NCBI GenBank assembly: GCA_030621455.1
Contig: JAUXHQ010000005.1
Span: forward strand, 1-20,536
Direction of reading: 5' to 3'
DNA length: 20,536 nucleotides
DNA from: Deltaproteobacteria bacterium
GTDB lineage: Bacteria > Desulfobacterota > UBA8473
The notes beneath the pieces were generated by a model. It made no database searches. It had not been told where the DNA came from and saw nothing but the letters and a program-made list of their open reading frames with translations. Of this stretch, positions 7,668 through 15,459 are shown piece by piece; position 1 is the stretch's first letter; every line of letters begins with the position of its first letter. The position numbers and the translations under genes are program-made.

Positions 7668-7923
7668 GGTATTCCCTGTTGATGAAGAAAAATTGAAGGC
7701 CTATGTAACGATAACATTTGATGATTGCTTTGTGGTCCGCGATCTGAAGGTGATTAACGGAAATAATGGTTTATTTGTCGCCATGCCGAGCAAGAAGAGA
7801 AAGGACGGAACATTTAAGGATACCGCTCATCCTTTAAATAATGAGACTAGAGAGATTATTGAATCAAAGGTTCTGGAGGAATACAGAAGGGAGACCGAAA
7901 GGGCTACACCCATTCGATTTTAA
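7648..7923 (+). CDS. spoVG: Septation/RNA-binding regulator SpoVG
   Basis: Small nucleic-acid-binding regulator known from Firmicutes sporulation and septation control and present in many non-sporulating bacteria. The sequence is typical: M-E-V-T-E-V-R-V-F-P at the start, L-K-A-Y-V-T-I-T-F-D-D-C-F-V-V-R-D-L-K-V-I, and F-V-A-M-P-S-K-K-R-K-D-G residues 48-59, then A-H-P-L-N. At 91 residues it is full length. A strong GGAGG lies just before the ATG, inside the end of ispE, so the two genes overlap by 20 nt and are probably co-translated. Pairing with ispE is common across bacteria. Confidence 0.95.
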   Translation: MEVTEVRVFPVDEEKLKAYVTITFDDCFVVRDLKVINGNNGLFVAMPSKKRKDGTFKDTAHPLNNETREIIESKVLEEYRRETERATPIRF

Positions 7924-7988
7924 GTTGGGGAAGCGCTATTGCTTTGGAATTTAAGGATATATCCGGGCCGGCGGTATGAATGGCGGAT

Positions 7989-8111
7989 ATAGATTTCCAT
8001 ATATTAAATTTCACTGCGTTATCGGTCGGAATCCACGACGACGTACTACAATGTACGACTTACGCGGATTCCTTCCTCTGGCCTTGTGAAATTTAATATC
8101 TGAAAACCTAT
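7989..8111. repeat. Palindromic intergenic element, copy B
   Basis: Terminal inverted repeats of 26 nt at 7989-8014 and 8086-8111 match at 23 positions; the inner halves (TATTAAATTTCAC and its complement) are identical. The centre is CGTAC (8042-8046), TACAAT, GTACG (8053-8057). The layout and several blocks match the reverse complement of copy A at 12-151. It lies between spoVG and the tRNA gene and may act as a bidirectional transcript end. The rest of the 226-bp gap (7924-8149) holds nothing I recognise. Confidence 0.72.
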
Positions 8112-8149
8112 AGTTACTGACATTGGGGAGGGTTGTCTTGGCTTTTTTT

Positions 8150-8221
8150 TGGGGCGTAGACAAGCGGTAAGTCACAGGATTTTGGTTCCTGCATTCGGAG
8201 GTTCGAATCCTCCCGCCCCAG
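8150..8221 (+). tRNA. tRNA-Gln (anticodon TTG)
   Basis: Full cloverleaf. Acceptor stem TGGGGCG (8150-8156) pairs with CGCCCCA (8214-8220), with discriminator G8221. D stem GAC/GTC (8159-8161, 8171-8173); anticodon stem CAGGA/TCCTG (8175-8179, 8187-8191) with loop TTTTGGT and anticodon TTG at 8182-8184; T arm GGAGG, TTCGAAT, CCTCC (8197-8213). The 3' CCA is not encoded. A tRNA-Gln upstream of prs is a familiar arrangement in this group. The T-run 8143-8150 abuts the 5' end. Confidence 0.97.
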
Positions 8222-8308
8222 GAGGGAATGCCAGGTGTGAAGATGGCGTCTGTGAATGGTATCATGCCCCGTCTTTTCCACCTCTAGGGTAATTGGCTTT
8301 CCAAGTTA

Positions 8309-8328
8309 TAACTGCACAGTCGGAAATT
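8309..8328 (+). promoter_or_regulatory. Conserved box 51 nt upstream of prs
   Basis: TAACTGCACAGTCGGAAATT repeats the box at 4037-4056, with one G moved, at exactly the same distance from the start codon. Here there is no inverted partner, so the site is not simply an arm of a local hairpin. The rest of the 138-nt leader between tRNA-Gln and prs shows no terminator or further motif. Confidence 0.4.
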
Positions 8329-8359
8329 GGCTATTGAAGAAACAGAGAGAAGGTTTTTC

Positions 8360-9301
8360 ATGCTGGATAAGTTAAAGTTGTTCACCGGGAACTCGAACCC
8401 TGCTCTGGCTACGAAAGTCTGCCAATACCTGGAGATTTCATTGGGCAAGGCCAGGGTCAGGAAGTTCAGCGATGGGGAGATAGCAGTAGAGATAGATGAA
8501 AATATTCGGGGGATGGATGTTTTTGTGATGCAATCCACATGTACACCGGTTAATACCAATCTCATGGAACTCCTCATCATGATAGATGCACTTAAGAGGG
8601 CTTCTGCGCGAAGGATTACCGCTGTCATGCCATATTACGGATATGCGAGGCAGGATAGGAAGGTATCGCCGAGAGCGCCCATAACAGCAAAATTGGTGGC
8701 CGATCTCATTTCAGCGGCCGGCGCGGACAGGGTGCTTACCATGGATCTTCATGCGGGTCAGATCCAGGGTTTTTTTAATATCCCTGTTGACCATCTATAT
8801 GCCACGCCGGTTATATTGGAATATATAAGAGAGAGATTTAAAAATGACATGATTGTGGTTTCCCCGGACGCCGGGGGAGTTGAAAGGGCCCGGGCCTTTG
8901 CCAAAAGGTTAAATTTTATGTTAGCTATCATTGATAAACGAAGGGTTGACGTAAATGTAGCCAAGGTTATGAATATTATCGGTGAAGTTGCGGGAAAGAA
9001 GGCCCTTATCTTGGATGATATGGTCGATACTGCCGGCACTCTTACCGAAGCGGCCAGTGCCTTGTCTGAGAAAGGGGCGGTCAAGATCTATGCTTGCTGT
9101 ACCCATCCTGTTTTATCCGGCAAGGCAATAGACAGGATCGAAAATTCCGATATAGATGAATTTGTTGTGACCGATACCATCCCTTTGAGGGAAGATGGCA
9201 AGTCTTGCGTCAAGATACAAGTACTTTCTGTGGCAAGCCTTTTAGGGGAGGCAGTGAGAAGCATCTATGAAGAAAGTTCCGTGAGCAGGTTGTTCGTCTA
9301 A
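8360..9301 (+). CDS. prs: Ribose-phosphate pyrophosphokinase
   Basis: Makes PRPP from ribose 5-phosphate and ATP, the precursor of purines, pyrimidines, histidine, tryptophan and NAD. Class I PRPP synthetase features: N-terminal L-F-T-G-N-S-N-P near 7-14, [14 protein letters not shown] (ATP site), [19 protein letters not shown], and the ribose-phosphate loop [15 protein letters not shown] 8360 is chosen because an AGAAGG site lies six bases upstream and the resulting 313 residues match the family; an in-frame TTG at 8327 would add eleven unrelated residues and has no ribosome binding site. rplY follows after 41 nt. Confidence 0.97.
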   Translation: MLDKLKLFTGNSNPALATKVCQYLEISLGKARVRKFSDGEIAVEIDENIRGMDVFVMQSTCTPVNTNLMELLIMIDALKRASARRITAVMPYYGYARQDRKVSPRAPITAKLVADLISAAGADRVLTMDLHAGQIQGFFNIPVDHLYATPVILEYIRERFKNDMIVVSPDAGGVERARAFAKRLNFMLAIIDKRRVDVNVAKVMNIIGEVAGKKALILDDMVDTAGTLTEAASALSEKGAVKIYACCTHPVLSGKAIDRIENSDIDEFVVTDTIPLREDGKSCVKIQVLSVASLLGEAVRSIYEESSVSRLFV

Positions 9302-9342
9302 AGATCGTTGATACTCAGTAGGAGTAATTCCGGGAGGAAATA

Positions 9343-9999
9343 GTGGAAAAAGTTAATTTGACAGCAGAGGTCCGTGCCGAATTCGGTAAAGGAGATGCCA
9401 AGAGGCTGAGAGCGTCCGGGTTGATACCGGCTATTCTCTATGGCCAAAATATGGAACCAATTGCGCTCAGTGTCCATGCCCTTGATTTGAGAAAGGTAAT
9501 CAGTACTGAAACAAGGGAGAGCGTTTTGATAGAACTCAATGTCGAGGCCGGTGAAGAGACACAGACTAGGAATGCTATGTTAAAGGAATTACAGACCCAT
9601 CCTGTCAAGGGAGATCACATACATGCAGATTTCTACGCAATAGCCATGGATGAAAAGATTGTAATGCCTGTCTCAATTCGCTTTATTGGAAAAGCTAAAG
9701 GAGTTGAATCAGGAGGTATTTTGCGACAGGTGAAGAGGGAGATTGAGATTAGGGCATTACCTTCCCTAATTCCAAGTCATATTGAGGTTGATGTCAGCGA
9801 TTTGGAGATTGGTCATGTGATTCATGTGGAAGACATAGAACTGGAAGAAGGGGTTGAGATCCTGGATAGTTCAGACCTTACGCTTGTAACTGTTCTGACA
9901 CCGACCGTTGTTAAGGAAGAGGAGGAAGTAGCACTAGAAGAGGAGGAAATTGGAGAAGAGGAAAAGGAGAGCTCTGTTGACGAGGGTAAAGAAGGTTAG
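9343..9999 (+). CDS. rplY: 50S ribosomal protein L25 (TL5/CTC form)
   Basis: 5S rRNA-binding protein of the large subunit, in the long CTC form found in many bacteria. The L25 domain (about 1-92) contains R-A-E-F-G-K-G-D-A-K-R-L-R-A-S-G-L-I-P-A-I-L-Y-G and H-P-V-K-G-D-x-I-H-A-D-F-Y. The TL5 C-terminal beta domain follows (about 95-190) with G-K-A-K-G-V-x-x-G-G-I-L. An acidic Glu-rich tail occupies about 190-218. GTG 9343 has a strong GGGAGGA in front. The family is 185-225 residues long, so 218 is complete. It sits between prs and pth, the usual order, and is likely co-transcribed with them. Confidence 0.96.
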   Translation: MEKVNLTAEVRAEFGKGDAKRLRASGLIPAILYGQNMEPIALSVHALDLRKVISTETRESVLIELNVEAGEETQTRNAMLKELQTHPVKGDHIHADFYAIAMDEKIVMPVSIRFIGKAKGVESGGILRQVKREIEIRALPSLIPSHIEVDVSDLEIGHVIHVEDIELEEGVEILDSSDLTLVTVLTPTVVKEEEEVALEEEEIGEEEKESSVDEGKEG

Positions 10000-10021
10000 A
10001 TGAGAAAATAAGGGGTTCTGT

Positions 10022-10618
10022 GTGAAATTGGTAATGGGCCTGGGGAACCCTGGTGAGCACTACAAACTAAACAGGCATAACATTGGCTTCCTGATCGTCG
10101 ACAAAGTCGCTCAAGAATGCAACCTTCCGTTCTCTAAGACTAAATTCCACTCCAGCGTGGGTGAAGGGAGTATAGCCGGTCAAAGGGTAGTTATTGCAAA
10201 GCCTTTGACCTATATGAACCTCTGTGGTGAAGCGGCAAAGAAGCTGCTCTCGTATTTTGAAATAGATAGAAGGGCGTTAGTCGTTGTACATGATGATCTG
10301 GATATGGAATTTGGGAGGATTAGAATAAAAGAGAAAGGTGGACACGGGGGGCACAATGGTGTCAGGTCGATCATCAGTGTCTTGGGAGTTGATGATTTTA
10401 TAAGGTTGAAGGTGGGAATTGGTCGGCCGACCGGCAGTCGGAAAGTTACAGACTATGTTCTCAGTCACTTTGATTCAGAACAGCGGGTACTTTTACCTGA
10501 CCTAATAGATTTGGCAGGAAAGGCATTAATATCTGTTATCACTAAGGATGTTCATGTGGCGATGAATGAGTTCAATCGGCAGAATTGTGAAACTCATGAA
10601 GCTGTAATGGAAAAATAA
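10022..10618 (+). CDS. pth: Peptidyl-tRNA hydrolase
   Basis: Cleaves the ester bond of peptidyl-tRNA released from stalled ribosomes, recycling tRNA. The family signature is intact: G-L-G-N-P-G (6-11), R-H-N-I-G-F with the catalytic histidine near residue 19, K-P-L-T-Y-M-N-L-C-G, V-V-H-D-D-L-D (catalytic aspartate) and G-G-H-G-G-H-N-G-V-R-S-I. The start is GTG 10022, with AAGGGG a few bases upstream. At 198 residues it is full length. It is 22 nt after rplY, the conserved partner. A G-rich repeat follows the stop. Confidence 0.96.
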   Translation: MKLVMGLGNPGEHYKLNRHNIGFLIVDKVAQECNLPFSKTKFHSSVGEGSIAGQRVVIAKPLTYMNLCGEAAKKLLSYFEIDRRALVVVHDDLDMEFGRIRIKEKGGHGGHNGVRSIISVLGVDDFIRLKVGIGRPTGSRKVTDYVLSHFDSEQRVLLPDLIDLAGKALISVITKDVHVAMNEFNRQNCETHEAVMEK

Positions 10619-10631
10619 TTTTAAGAATTTT

Positions 10632-10648
10632 CCCCTTTTGTAAAGGGG
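10632..10648. repeat. Short C/G-rich palindromic intergenic repeat
   Basis: CCCCTTT (10632-10638), TGT, AAAGGGG (10642-10648), continuing into GGCAGGGGGGT. This matches the common dispersed repeat of many bacterial genomes whose translation reads P-P-L-Q-K-G. A second G-rich stretch, ATGGGGGGAAAGGGGGT, lies at about 10728-10744. The hairpin follows pth and may also limit its transcript, but no T-run follows the stem. Confidence 0.65.
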
Positions 10649-10845
10649 GGCAGGGGGGTATCCTAAGTTGGTATGGTCGATCTTCTTGCCCGATTTTGTA
10701 ATTATTTTTCTGATAAACTATATAGAAATGGGGGGAAAGGGGGTGGCAGACGATAGAAAGAGACAGGGTTTGAGGATTTATAATTTGATGTGGCGGCGGA
10801 TATTGTAAAGCTGTTGTCAAGGGGGAGTCGTTGTAATGGTGAGTA

Positions 10846-10880
10846 GCTTCAAGGTGAAGCCGATGTTCGGGGGTTCCCCG
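10846..10880 (+). promoter_or_regulatory. Two stacked hairpins in the hppA leader
   Basis: GCTTCA (10846-10851), AGG, TGAAGC (10855-10860) and CGGGG (10868-10872), GTT, CCCCG (10876-10880) are two perfect stems seven bases apart. They end 11 nt before the AAGGAGGG ribosome binding site of hppA. Neither has a T-run, so they are not terminators. The arrangement could be a translational leader or part of a riboswitch, but it matches none that I know (fluoride and c-di-GMP classes were considered). Confidence 0.4.
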
Positions 10881-10908
10881 TTAGACCTGGAAGGAGGGTA
10901 AGAAAGTA

Positions 10909-12996
10909 ATGGCAGGTGAAGGACTGACTTATTTGGTCCCGGTTTTTGGTATACTGGCTCTTATTTTTGCATTGTACAAGTCTGTTTGGGTGAACAAGCA
11001 GAGCCCCGGGACAAAGAAGATGGTAGAGATTTCCGGACATGTTAAGGAAGGGGCCATGGCCTTTCTCATGCGGGAATATAAAGTTTTGATAGTATTTGTG
11101 ATCTGTGTGGCGATCTTACTGGGCCTGGCAAATGCAAAGAGCACGCCTGAGGTCTATCGAAGCCCCTTAATAGCGTTGTCTTTTGTTTTTGGGGCCCTGT
11201 GTTCGGGATTGTCCGGGTATTTTGGGATGCGTGTGGCTACTTCAGCAAATAGCAGGACCACCAACGCCGCACGGAGCAGCCTCAACGAGGCTCTGATAGT
11301 GGCCTTTTCCGGGGGCACTGTTATGGGTATGTGCGTTGTGGGACTGGGGATCATAGGACTGAGTACGCTTCTGATCTTATATAGAAACTTGGGCATGTTG
11401 GGCGATGCATCTATGAATTTGCCCAATGTGATTACCGTCATCACGGGGTTTTCTCTGGGGGCGTCATCCATCGCTTTATTCGCAAGGGTAGGAGGCGGTA
11501 TATACACCAAAGCCGCAGACGTGGGTGCAGACCTCGTGGGAAAAGTGGAGGCCGGAATCCCTGAAGATGATCCCCGTAACCCTGCAACCATTGCTGACAA
11601 TGTAGGGGACAATGTGGGAGACGTAGCCGGAATGGGGGCTGACCTGTTCGAGTCTTATGTCGGTTCCATAGTTGGGGCGATGGTCCTTGGGGCAACAGCA
11701 ACAGCAATCGGAGGAAATGATGTTGGCTTCAATATGGTCATGCTCCCGCTTATGTTGGCAGGGGCAGGCATAATCGTCTCAATTCTGGGCACCTTTTTCG
11801 TTCGTGTGAAAGAGGGTGGGAGTCCGCAGGCCGCATTGAATGTAGGGACATTTGGAGCCGGTATATTTATGGTGATCGTCACTTACTTCGTATGCGCGTA
11901 CTTTGTGCCTGAGGAAATTGAAATGTCGGGCATGAGTGGAATCTCCGCAATGGATCTCTTCATGGCCACCATCGGAGGCCTTGTTGCGGGAGTCGCTGTG
12001 GGACTCACTACCGAATACTACACCTCAAAAGAGAGGAAGCCTGTTCACACTATTGCCTCGGATTCCCAGACAGGTCCGGCAACAAATATAATCGCCGGTC
12101 TGGCAGTGGGTATGCGGTCTACCGCATTGCCCGTCATATGGATCTGTATGGCGATTTGGGTCTCTTACCATTTTGCCGGGCTCTATGGTATTGCAATCGC
12201 CGCCTTAGGGATGCTCTCCACTACCGGGATCCAGTTGGCAGTGGATGCGTATGGTCCTATTGCTGATAATGCCGGCGGGCTGGCTGAGATGGCGGGGCTC
12301 CCCCCTGAGGTAAGGGAACGCACGGACAACCTCGATGCGGTGGGTAATACAACGGCGGCTATCGGTAAGGGGTTCGCTATCGGTTCTGCGGCTTTGACTG
12401 CTCTGGCCCTCTTTGCCGCATATCGAATCCAGGCCGGGGTTGATAAACTCGATTTAACCGAGCCAAGGATCATGATCGGCCTCTTTATTGGCGCCATGTT
12501 GCCGTTTGTATTTTCCTCCATGGCGATAAAGGCTGTGGGCGAAGCCGCCTATGCTATGATCGAAGAAGTGAGGCGCCAGTTCAGGGAGATCGAAGGACTT
12601 CTTGAGGGGAAGGCGACAGCCGAATACGCTAAATGTGTGGACATTTCTACGACCGCTGCCATCAAGAAGATGGTATTCCCCAGCTTAATGGCTATTACCG
12701 TGCCCGTGATTTTCGGTTTTATAGACAAGTATGCATTGGGTGGATTGCTGGCTGGTGTCACGGTATCGGGTGTGTGCATGGCCATATTTCAGTCTAATGC
12801 CGGCGGGGCATGGGACAATGCCAAGAAATATATTGAGGATGGGAATTTCGGGGGGAAAGGCTCGGAACCCCATAAAGCTGCTGTTACCGGGGACACGGTT
12901 GGTGATCCTTTAAAAGACACAAGCGGCCCGTCCCTCAATATTCTTATCAAGCTCATGTCGGTTGTGGCCCTGGTTATTGCTCCGTTGATTGTCTAG
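10909..12996 (+). CDS. hppA: K+-dependent membrane-bound pyrophosphatase (ion pump)
   Basis: Hydrolyses pyrophosphate and pumps H+ or Na+ across the cytoplasmic membrane. Family motifs: [11 protein letters not shown] (204-214), D-N-V-G-D-N-V-G-D (230-238), [12 protein letters not shown] (about 446-457), and a C-terminal [14 protein letters not shown]. Many hydrophobic helices span the 695 residues, the usual size. [10 protein letters not shown] has alanine at 483 and glycine at 486, where K+-independent pumps carry lysine and threonine, so this is the K+-stimulated class; whether Na+ or H+ is moved cannot be read by eye. AAGGAGGG precedes ATG 10909. A strong terminator ends the gene, so it is probably its own unit. 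It would conserve energy from biosynthetic PPi. Confidence 0.97.
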   Translation: MAGEGLTYLVPVFGILALIFALYKSVWVNKQSPGTKKMVEISGHVKEGAMAFLMREYKVLIVFVICVAILLGLANAKSTPEVYRSPLIALSFVFGALCSGLSGYFGMRVATSANSRTTNAARSSLNEALIVAFSGGTVMGMCVVGLGIIGLSTLLILYRNLGMLGDASMNLPNVITVITGFSLGASSIALFARVGGGIYTKAADVGADLVGKVEAGIPEDDPRNPATIADNVGDNVGDVAGMGADLFESYVGSIVGAMVLGATATAIGGNDVGFNMVMLPLMLAGAGIIVSILGTFFVRVKEGGSPQAALNVGTFGAGIFMVIVTYFVCAYFVPEEIEMSGMSGISAMDLFMATIGGLVAGVAVGLTTEYYTSKERKPVHTIASDSQTGPATNIIAGLAVGMRSTALPVIWICMAIWVSYHFAGLYGIAIAALGMLSTTGIQLAVDAYGPIADNAGGLAEMAGLPPEVRERTDNLDAVGNTTAAIGKGFAIGSAALTALALFAAYRIQAGVDKLDLTEPRIMIGLFIGAMLPFVFSSMAIKAVGEAAYAMIEEVRRQFREIEGLLEGKATAEYAKCVDISTTAAIKKMVFPSLMAITVPVIFGFIDKYALGGLLAGVTVSGVCMAIFQSNAGGAWDNAKKYIEDGNFGGKGSEPHKAAVTGDTVGDPLKDTSGPSLNILIKLMSVVALVIAPLIV

Positions 12997-13040
12997 ACAC
13001 ATGCATTTCCAGACTTGACAAGGATGATATTGGTTGAATC

Positions 13041-13080
13041 GCCCAACCTTCCTTCTTCTCCGGGAAGGTTGGGCTTTTTC
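13041..13080 (+). terminator. Rho-independent terminator after hppA
   Basis: GCCCAACCTTCC (13041-13052) pairs perfectly over 12 bp with GGAAGGTTGGGC (13063-13074), with a 10-nt loop, followed by TTTTTC. It starts 44 nt after the hppA stop. ychF begins only 18 nt after the T-run, so ychF must be read through or have a promoter overlapping the terminator. Confidence 0.93.
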
Positions 13081-13097
13081 TGTTGGAGGTATTCCTG

Positions 13098-14189
13098 TTG
13101 GGTTTTAATTGTGGGATAGTCGGCCTGCCAAATGTGGGAAAATCTACGATATTTAATGCCTTGACCTCCGGCAAGGCCGAGGCCTCTAACTACCCATTTT
13201 GCACTATCAACCCAAATTTAGGTATTGTTAAGGTGCCGGATAAACGACTCATAAAGATTGCCGAGATAATAAAACCCCCAAAAACAACACATACTACACT
13301 GGAATTTCTGGATATAGCGGGTCTGGTAAAAGGAGCAAGCCAGGGAGAGGGGTTGGGCAACCAGTTCCTGGGCCATATCAGGAATGTGGATGTGATTGCC
13401 CATGTTGTCCGTTGCTTTGAAAACCCTGATGTCACTCATGTGAGCGGTTCTATAGATCCAAAAAAGGATATCGAGATAGTAGATACGGAATTAATCCTTG
13501 CGGACCTGGAAACTATTGAAAAGAGGTTGGCTAAGACGGAAAAGCTCCTAAAAACGGGAGACAAAAAAATACCCGGGGTTTTGGAAACCTGCAAGGCTGT
13601 GAAAAAAGGCTTGAGCACTGGAAAACCGGCCAGGATGTTAGAGTTAGAAAAAAGAGAAATCGAGATTATAAAAGAGTTAAACCTACTCACCCTCAAACCC
13701 GTATTCTACGTGGCCAATGTGGATGAGGCAGGACTCAGAGGCAACAGGCACAGTGATTTCATCCGAGAGATCGCTGCAAAGGATGGCACGGAACCGGTTG
13801 TAATATGTGGAGACATAGAATCGGAGATTGCGGAACTGGATCAGGATGAAAGGGATCTATTCCTAAGTGATCTGGGACTCGAACAGTCAGGTCTGGAAAG
13901 GCTGATAAAGGTCGGGTATGATCTATTGAAACTGATAACCTTTTATACTGCCGTTGGATCGGAATTGCGGGCCTGGGCCATCCCTGAGGGGACAAAGGCC
14001 CCAAAAGCGGCCGGCAAGATACATTCGGACATGGAAAAAGGATTCATTAAGGCAGAGATTATATTATACGCGGACTTCCTGACAGCAGGATCGCTAACCA
14101 CAGCAAGAGAAAAGGGGCTTGTACGCCTGGAGGGCAAAGAGTACCCTGTGCAGGACGGGGACATCATACAGTTCAGGTTTAACCCATGA
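13098..14189 (+). CDS. ychF: Redox-regulated ATPase YchF (Obg family)
   Basis: Universal ribosome-associated P-loop NTPase of the Obg group that prefers ATP. Opens with M-G-F-N-C-G-I-V-G-L-P-N-V-G-K-S-T, the G1 loop at about 9-17; D-I-A-G-L-V-K-G-A is G3; in the usual G4 place it has V-A-N-V-D-E instead of NKxD, the feature behind ATP preference. The C-terminal TGS domain includes E-L-R-A-W and D-I-I-Q-F-R-F. I chose TTG 13098 because GGAGG (13085-13089) lies eight bases ahead and this start gives 363 residues, the standard length; TTG 13083 would put that site inside the gene. It converges on cobO. Confidence 0.96.
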   Translation: MGFNCGIVGLPNVGKSTIFNALTSGKAEASNYPFCTINPNLGIVKVPDKRLIKIAEIIKPPKTTHTTLEFLDIAGLVKGASQGEGLGNQFLGHIRNVDVIAHVVRCFENPDVTHVSGSIDPKKDIEIVDTELILADLETIEKRLAKTEKLLKTGDKKIPGVLETCKAVKKGLSTGKPARMLELEKREIEIIKELNLLTLKPVFYVANVDEAGLRGNRHSDFIREIAAKDGTEPVVICGDIESEIAELDQDERDLFLSDLGLEQSGLERLIKVGYDLLKLITFYTAVGSELRAWAIPEGTKAPKAAGKIHSDMEKGFIKAEIILYADFLTAGSLTTAREKGLVRLEGKEYPVQDGDIIQFRFNP

Positions 14190-14341
14190 CTCTTAAATTA
14201 GCCACAGACCCACACAGACGGTCGTAGACTAAGTTAAATTCAGTGCCTGGTACAGGCTTAAGGCAACAAAGGATTTGACTCTACACCCACCTTATACCCT
14301 TCGCCATGCGCCTTATGCCATCTTGCACCATCCGCAATCAA
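14190..14341. other. Convergent intergenic spacer with degenerate repeats
   Basis: It separates ychF (+) from cobO (-). It holds a fragment resembling the widespread CCACAGA..CACACAGA repeat (about 14202-14218) and an imperfect tandem of CCTTATACC / CCTTATGCC with CGCCATGCG (about 14290-14325). I see no clear terminator for either gene. Confidence 0.5.
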
Positions 14342-14884
14342 CTATTTATCTATACCCTTTCTCGACTCCACTCCTTGCGCATAATAGTGTTTTATATCCA
14401 GCATCTCCGTGACCAGATCAGCAACTTGCATCACTTCTGATTTTGCGTACCTGCCGGTTAAGACCAGTTCCAGATTTTCCGGCTTACCCCTGAGCAGTCT
14501 CAAAAGATCTTCAAGGCCAACCAACCCGAAGTCAACGGCTACATTGACTTCGTCGAGTATTACCATGTCGTGTTCCCCACCCCGTATTACCTCTTGAGCC
14601 AGTTTGAAGGCCTTCTGTGCCCACTCGATATCGATCTTTTCGGGGTTCTCTTTATTGACAAAGTCGGGCCGCCCCATCTGTCTTATAGTCAAATGAGGGG
14701 TCAAGAGGTTTCTGGCCGATACCAGCTCTCCGTATTCGATATCACCTTTCATGAATTGTATCATGTATACACTGTATCCATGCCCAATCGCCCTGAGAGC
14801 TAAGCCCAGAGAAGCGGTAGTTTTGCCCTTTCCGTTGCCGGTGTAAACGTGGATCATGCCTCTTTCCAGTCTCTCTCTTTTCAT
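14342..14884 (-). CDS. cobO: Cob(I)yrinic acid a,c-diamide adenosyltransferase
   Basis: CobO/BtuR-type corrinoid adenosyltransferase: moves the 5'-deoxyadenosyl group of ATP to cob(I)alamin or its precursors to give adenosylcobalamin. The P-loop T-G-N-G-K-G-K-T-T is at 15-23; later come M-I-Q-F-M-K-G, V-I-L-D-E-V-N-V-A (Walker B-like) and L-V-L-T-G-R. At 180 residues the length is typical, although the N-terminus lacks the longer extension of some CobO proteins. A GGGAAG stretch precedes the ATG on the minus strand. It is 55 nt downstream of the VanZ-like gene. No other cobalamin gene is in the window; it would serve B12-dependent mutases elsewhere. Confidence 0.94.
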   Translation of the reverse strand: MKRERLERGMIHVYTGNGKGKTTASLGLALRAIGHGYSVYMIQFMKGDIEYGELVSARNLLTPHLTIRQMGRPDFVNKENPEKIDIEWAQKAFKLAQEVIRGGEHDMVILDEVNVAVDFGLVGLEDLLRLLRGKPENLELVLTGRYAKSEVMQVADLVTEMLDIKHYYAQGVESRKGIDK

Positions 14885-14939
14885 ATGTCTTCCCTGTCCG
14901 ATACGTAGCCCTCATCAAAACCAAAAGGACTGACGGGTT

Positions 14940-15332
14940 TCAGATGCGGCCGAGCTTTGGGTGTTTTCTTGCCAGTTTTTCGTAAACAAAGACCCCGAAG
15001 GCACCTCCCAACAAGTCAAAGACGGCATCCCACAGATCTCCCGTTCTATGCCGTACATGAAATTGATGGAATTCATCAGCTGCGCCATATAATGCAGTTA
15101 GAAGGATACTCGCCGTTATTATGAATTTCTGTTCGTTCCTGAATCTCGAATTTCTAAAACCCCTTAAGAACAACAGACCCAGTAGTGCGTAGCCTGCAAT
15201 ATGAATGAGTTTGTCGGCATATGGAAGATCCGGAATTACCTTAAATGCGGGGTATGAAGACTGGAAATAAATGAAAATGCAGTAAAAGACTACCGGAGCC
15301 CAGTAATATAAGGGGGAAAAGGCTCTTTTTAT
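14940..15332 (-). CDS. VanZ-like membrane protein with a non-canonical start codon
   Basis: Small integral membrane protein of the VanZ family, function unknown outside teicoplanin resistance. Reading upstream of TTG 15173, the frame stays open and clearly homologous for 53 more codons: hydrophobic helix W-A-P-V-V-F-Y-C-I-F-I, then A-D-K-L-I-H-I-A-G-Y-A-L-L-G-L, the family's D-K-x-x-H motif. The second motif D-E-F-H-Q..R-x-G-D-x-x-D-x-x-x-x-x-x-G lies in the C-terminal half. Four helices are expected. No ATG, GTG or TTG exists between the upstream stop (15366-15368) and TTG 15173; an AAGGAG site at 15342-15347 points to ATC (15335) or ATA (15332), giving about 130 residues. Either a rare start codon or a start-codon mutation. 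No vancomycin-resistance genes are nearby. Confidence 0.75.
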   Translation of the reverse strand: MKRAFSPLYYWAPVVFYCIFIYFQSSYPAFKVIPDLPYADKLIHIAGYALLGLLFLRGFRNSRFRNEQKFIITASILLTALYGAADEFHQFHVRHRTGDLWDAVFDLLGGAFGVFVYEKLARKHPKLGRI

Positions 15333-15341
15333 GATATTGTT

Positions 15342-15347
15342 CTCCTT
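15342..15347 (-). promoter_or_regulatory. Ribosome binding site of the VanZ-like gene
   Basis: AAGGAG on the minus strand, six bases before ATC (15335-15333) and nine before ATA (15332-15330). It supports initiation here rather than at TTG 15173, which would discard the first conserved motif. Confidence 0.6.
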
Positions 15348-15399
15348 GAATAACGAGTTTACCGCTTAGGTATCATGCTCAATTAATGCCGGCTATTCT

Positions 15400-15415
15400 A
15401 TAGATTTCCATATAT
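15400..15415. repeat. Solo end of the palindromic element family
   Basis: ATAGATTTCCATATAT is identical over 16 nt to 7989-8004, the left terminus of copy B. No second arm or CGTAC/GTACG centre follows within the 167-bp gap, so this is probably a decayed remnant. Confidence 0.5.
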
Positions 15416-15459
15416 CCCCCAAGCCCCCAAATACCAAGGGAAAATAGAGACACGGAAAC

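Noticed and set aside
8011..8265. Minus-strand reading frame of 84 codons across the tRNA-Gln gene
   Set aside because: It is antisense to a perfect tRNA-Gln cloverleaf and to the palindromic element; the peptide (W-G-G-R-I-R-T-S-E-C) is a well-known artefact of tRNA antisense translation.
10572..10820. Minus-strand frame of 82 codons after pth
   Set aside because: Its central P-P-L-Q-K-G segment is the translation of the C/G-rich dispersed repeat, not a protein.
10820..10890. Fluoride or c-di-GMP riboswitch before hppA
   Set aside because: The conserved core sequences of those classes are not present; only two simple hairpins are seen.
13015..13043. Promoter for ychF from TTGACA at 13015-13020
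   Set aside because: No -10-like hexamer at the correct spacing, and the terminator stem begins there.
14409..14803. Plus-strand reading frames opposite cobO
   Set aside because: They are shadows of the cobO codons, with no homology or start signals.
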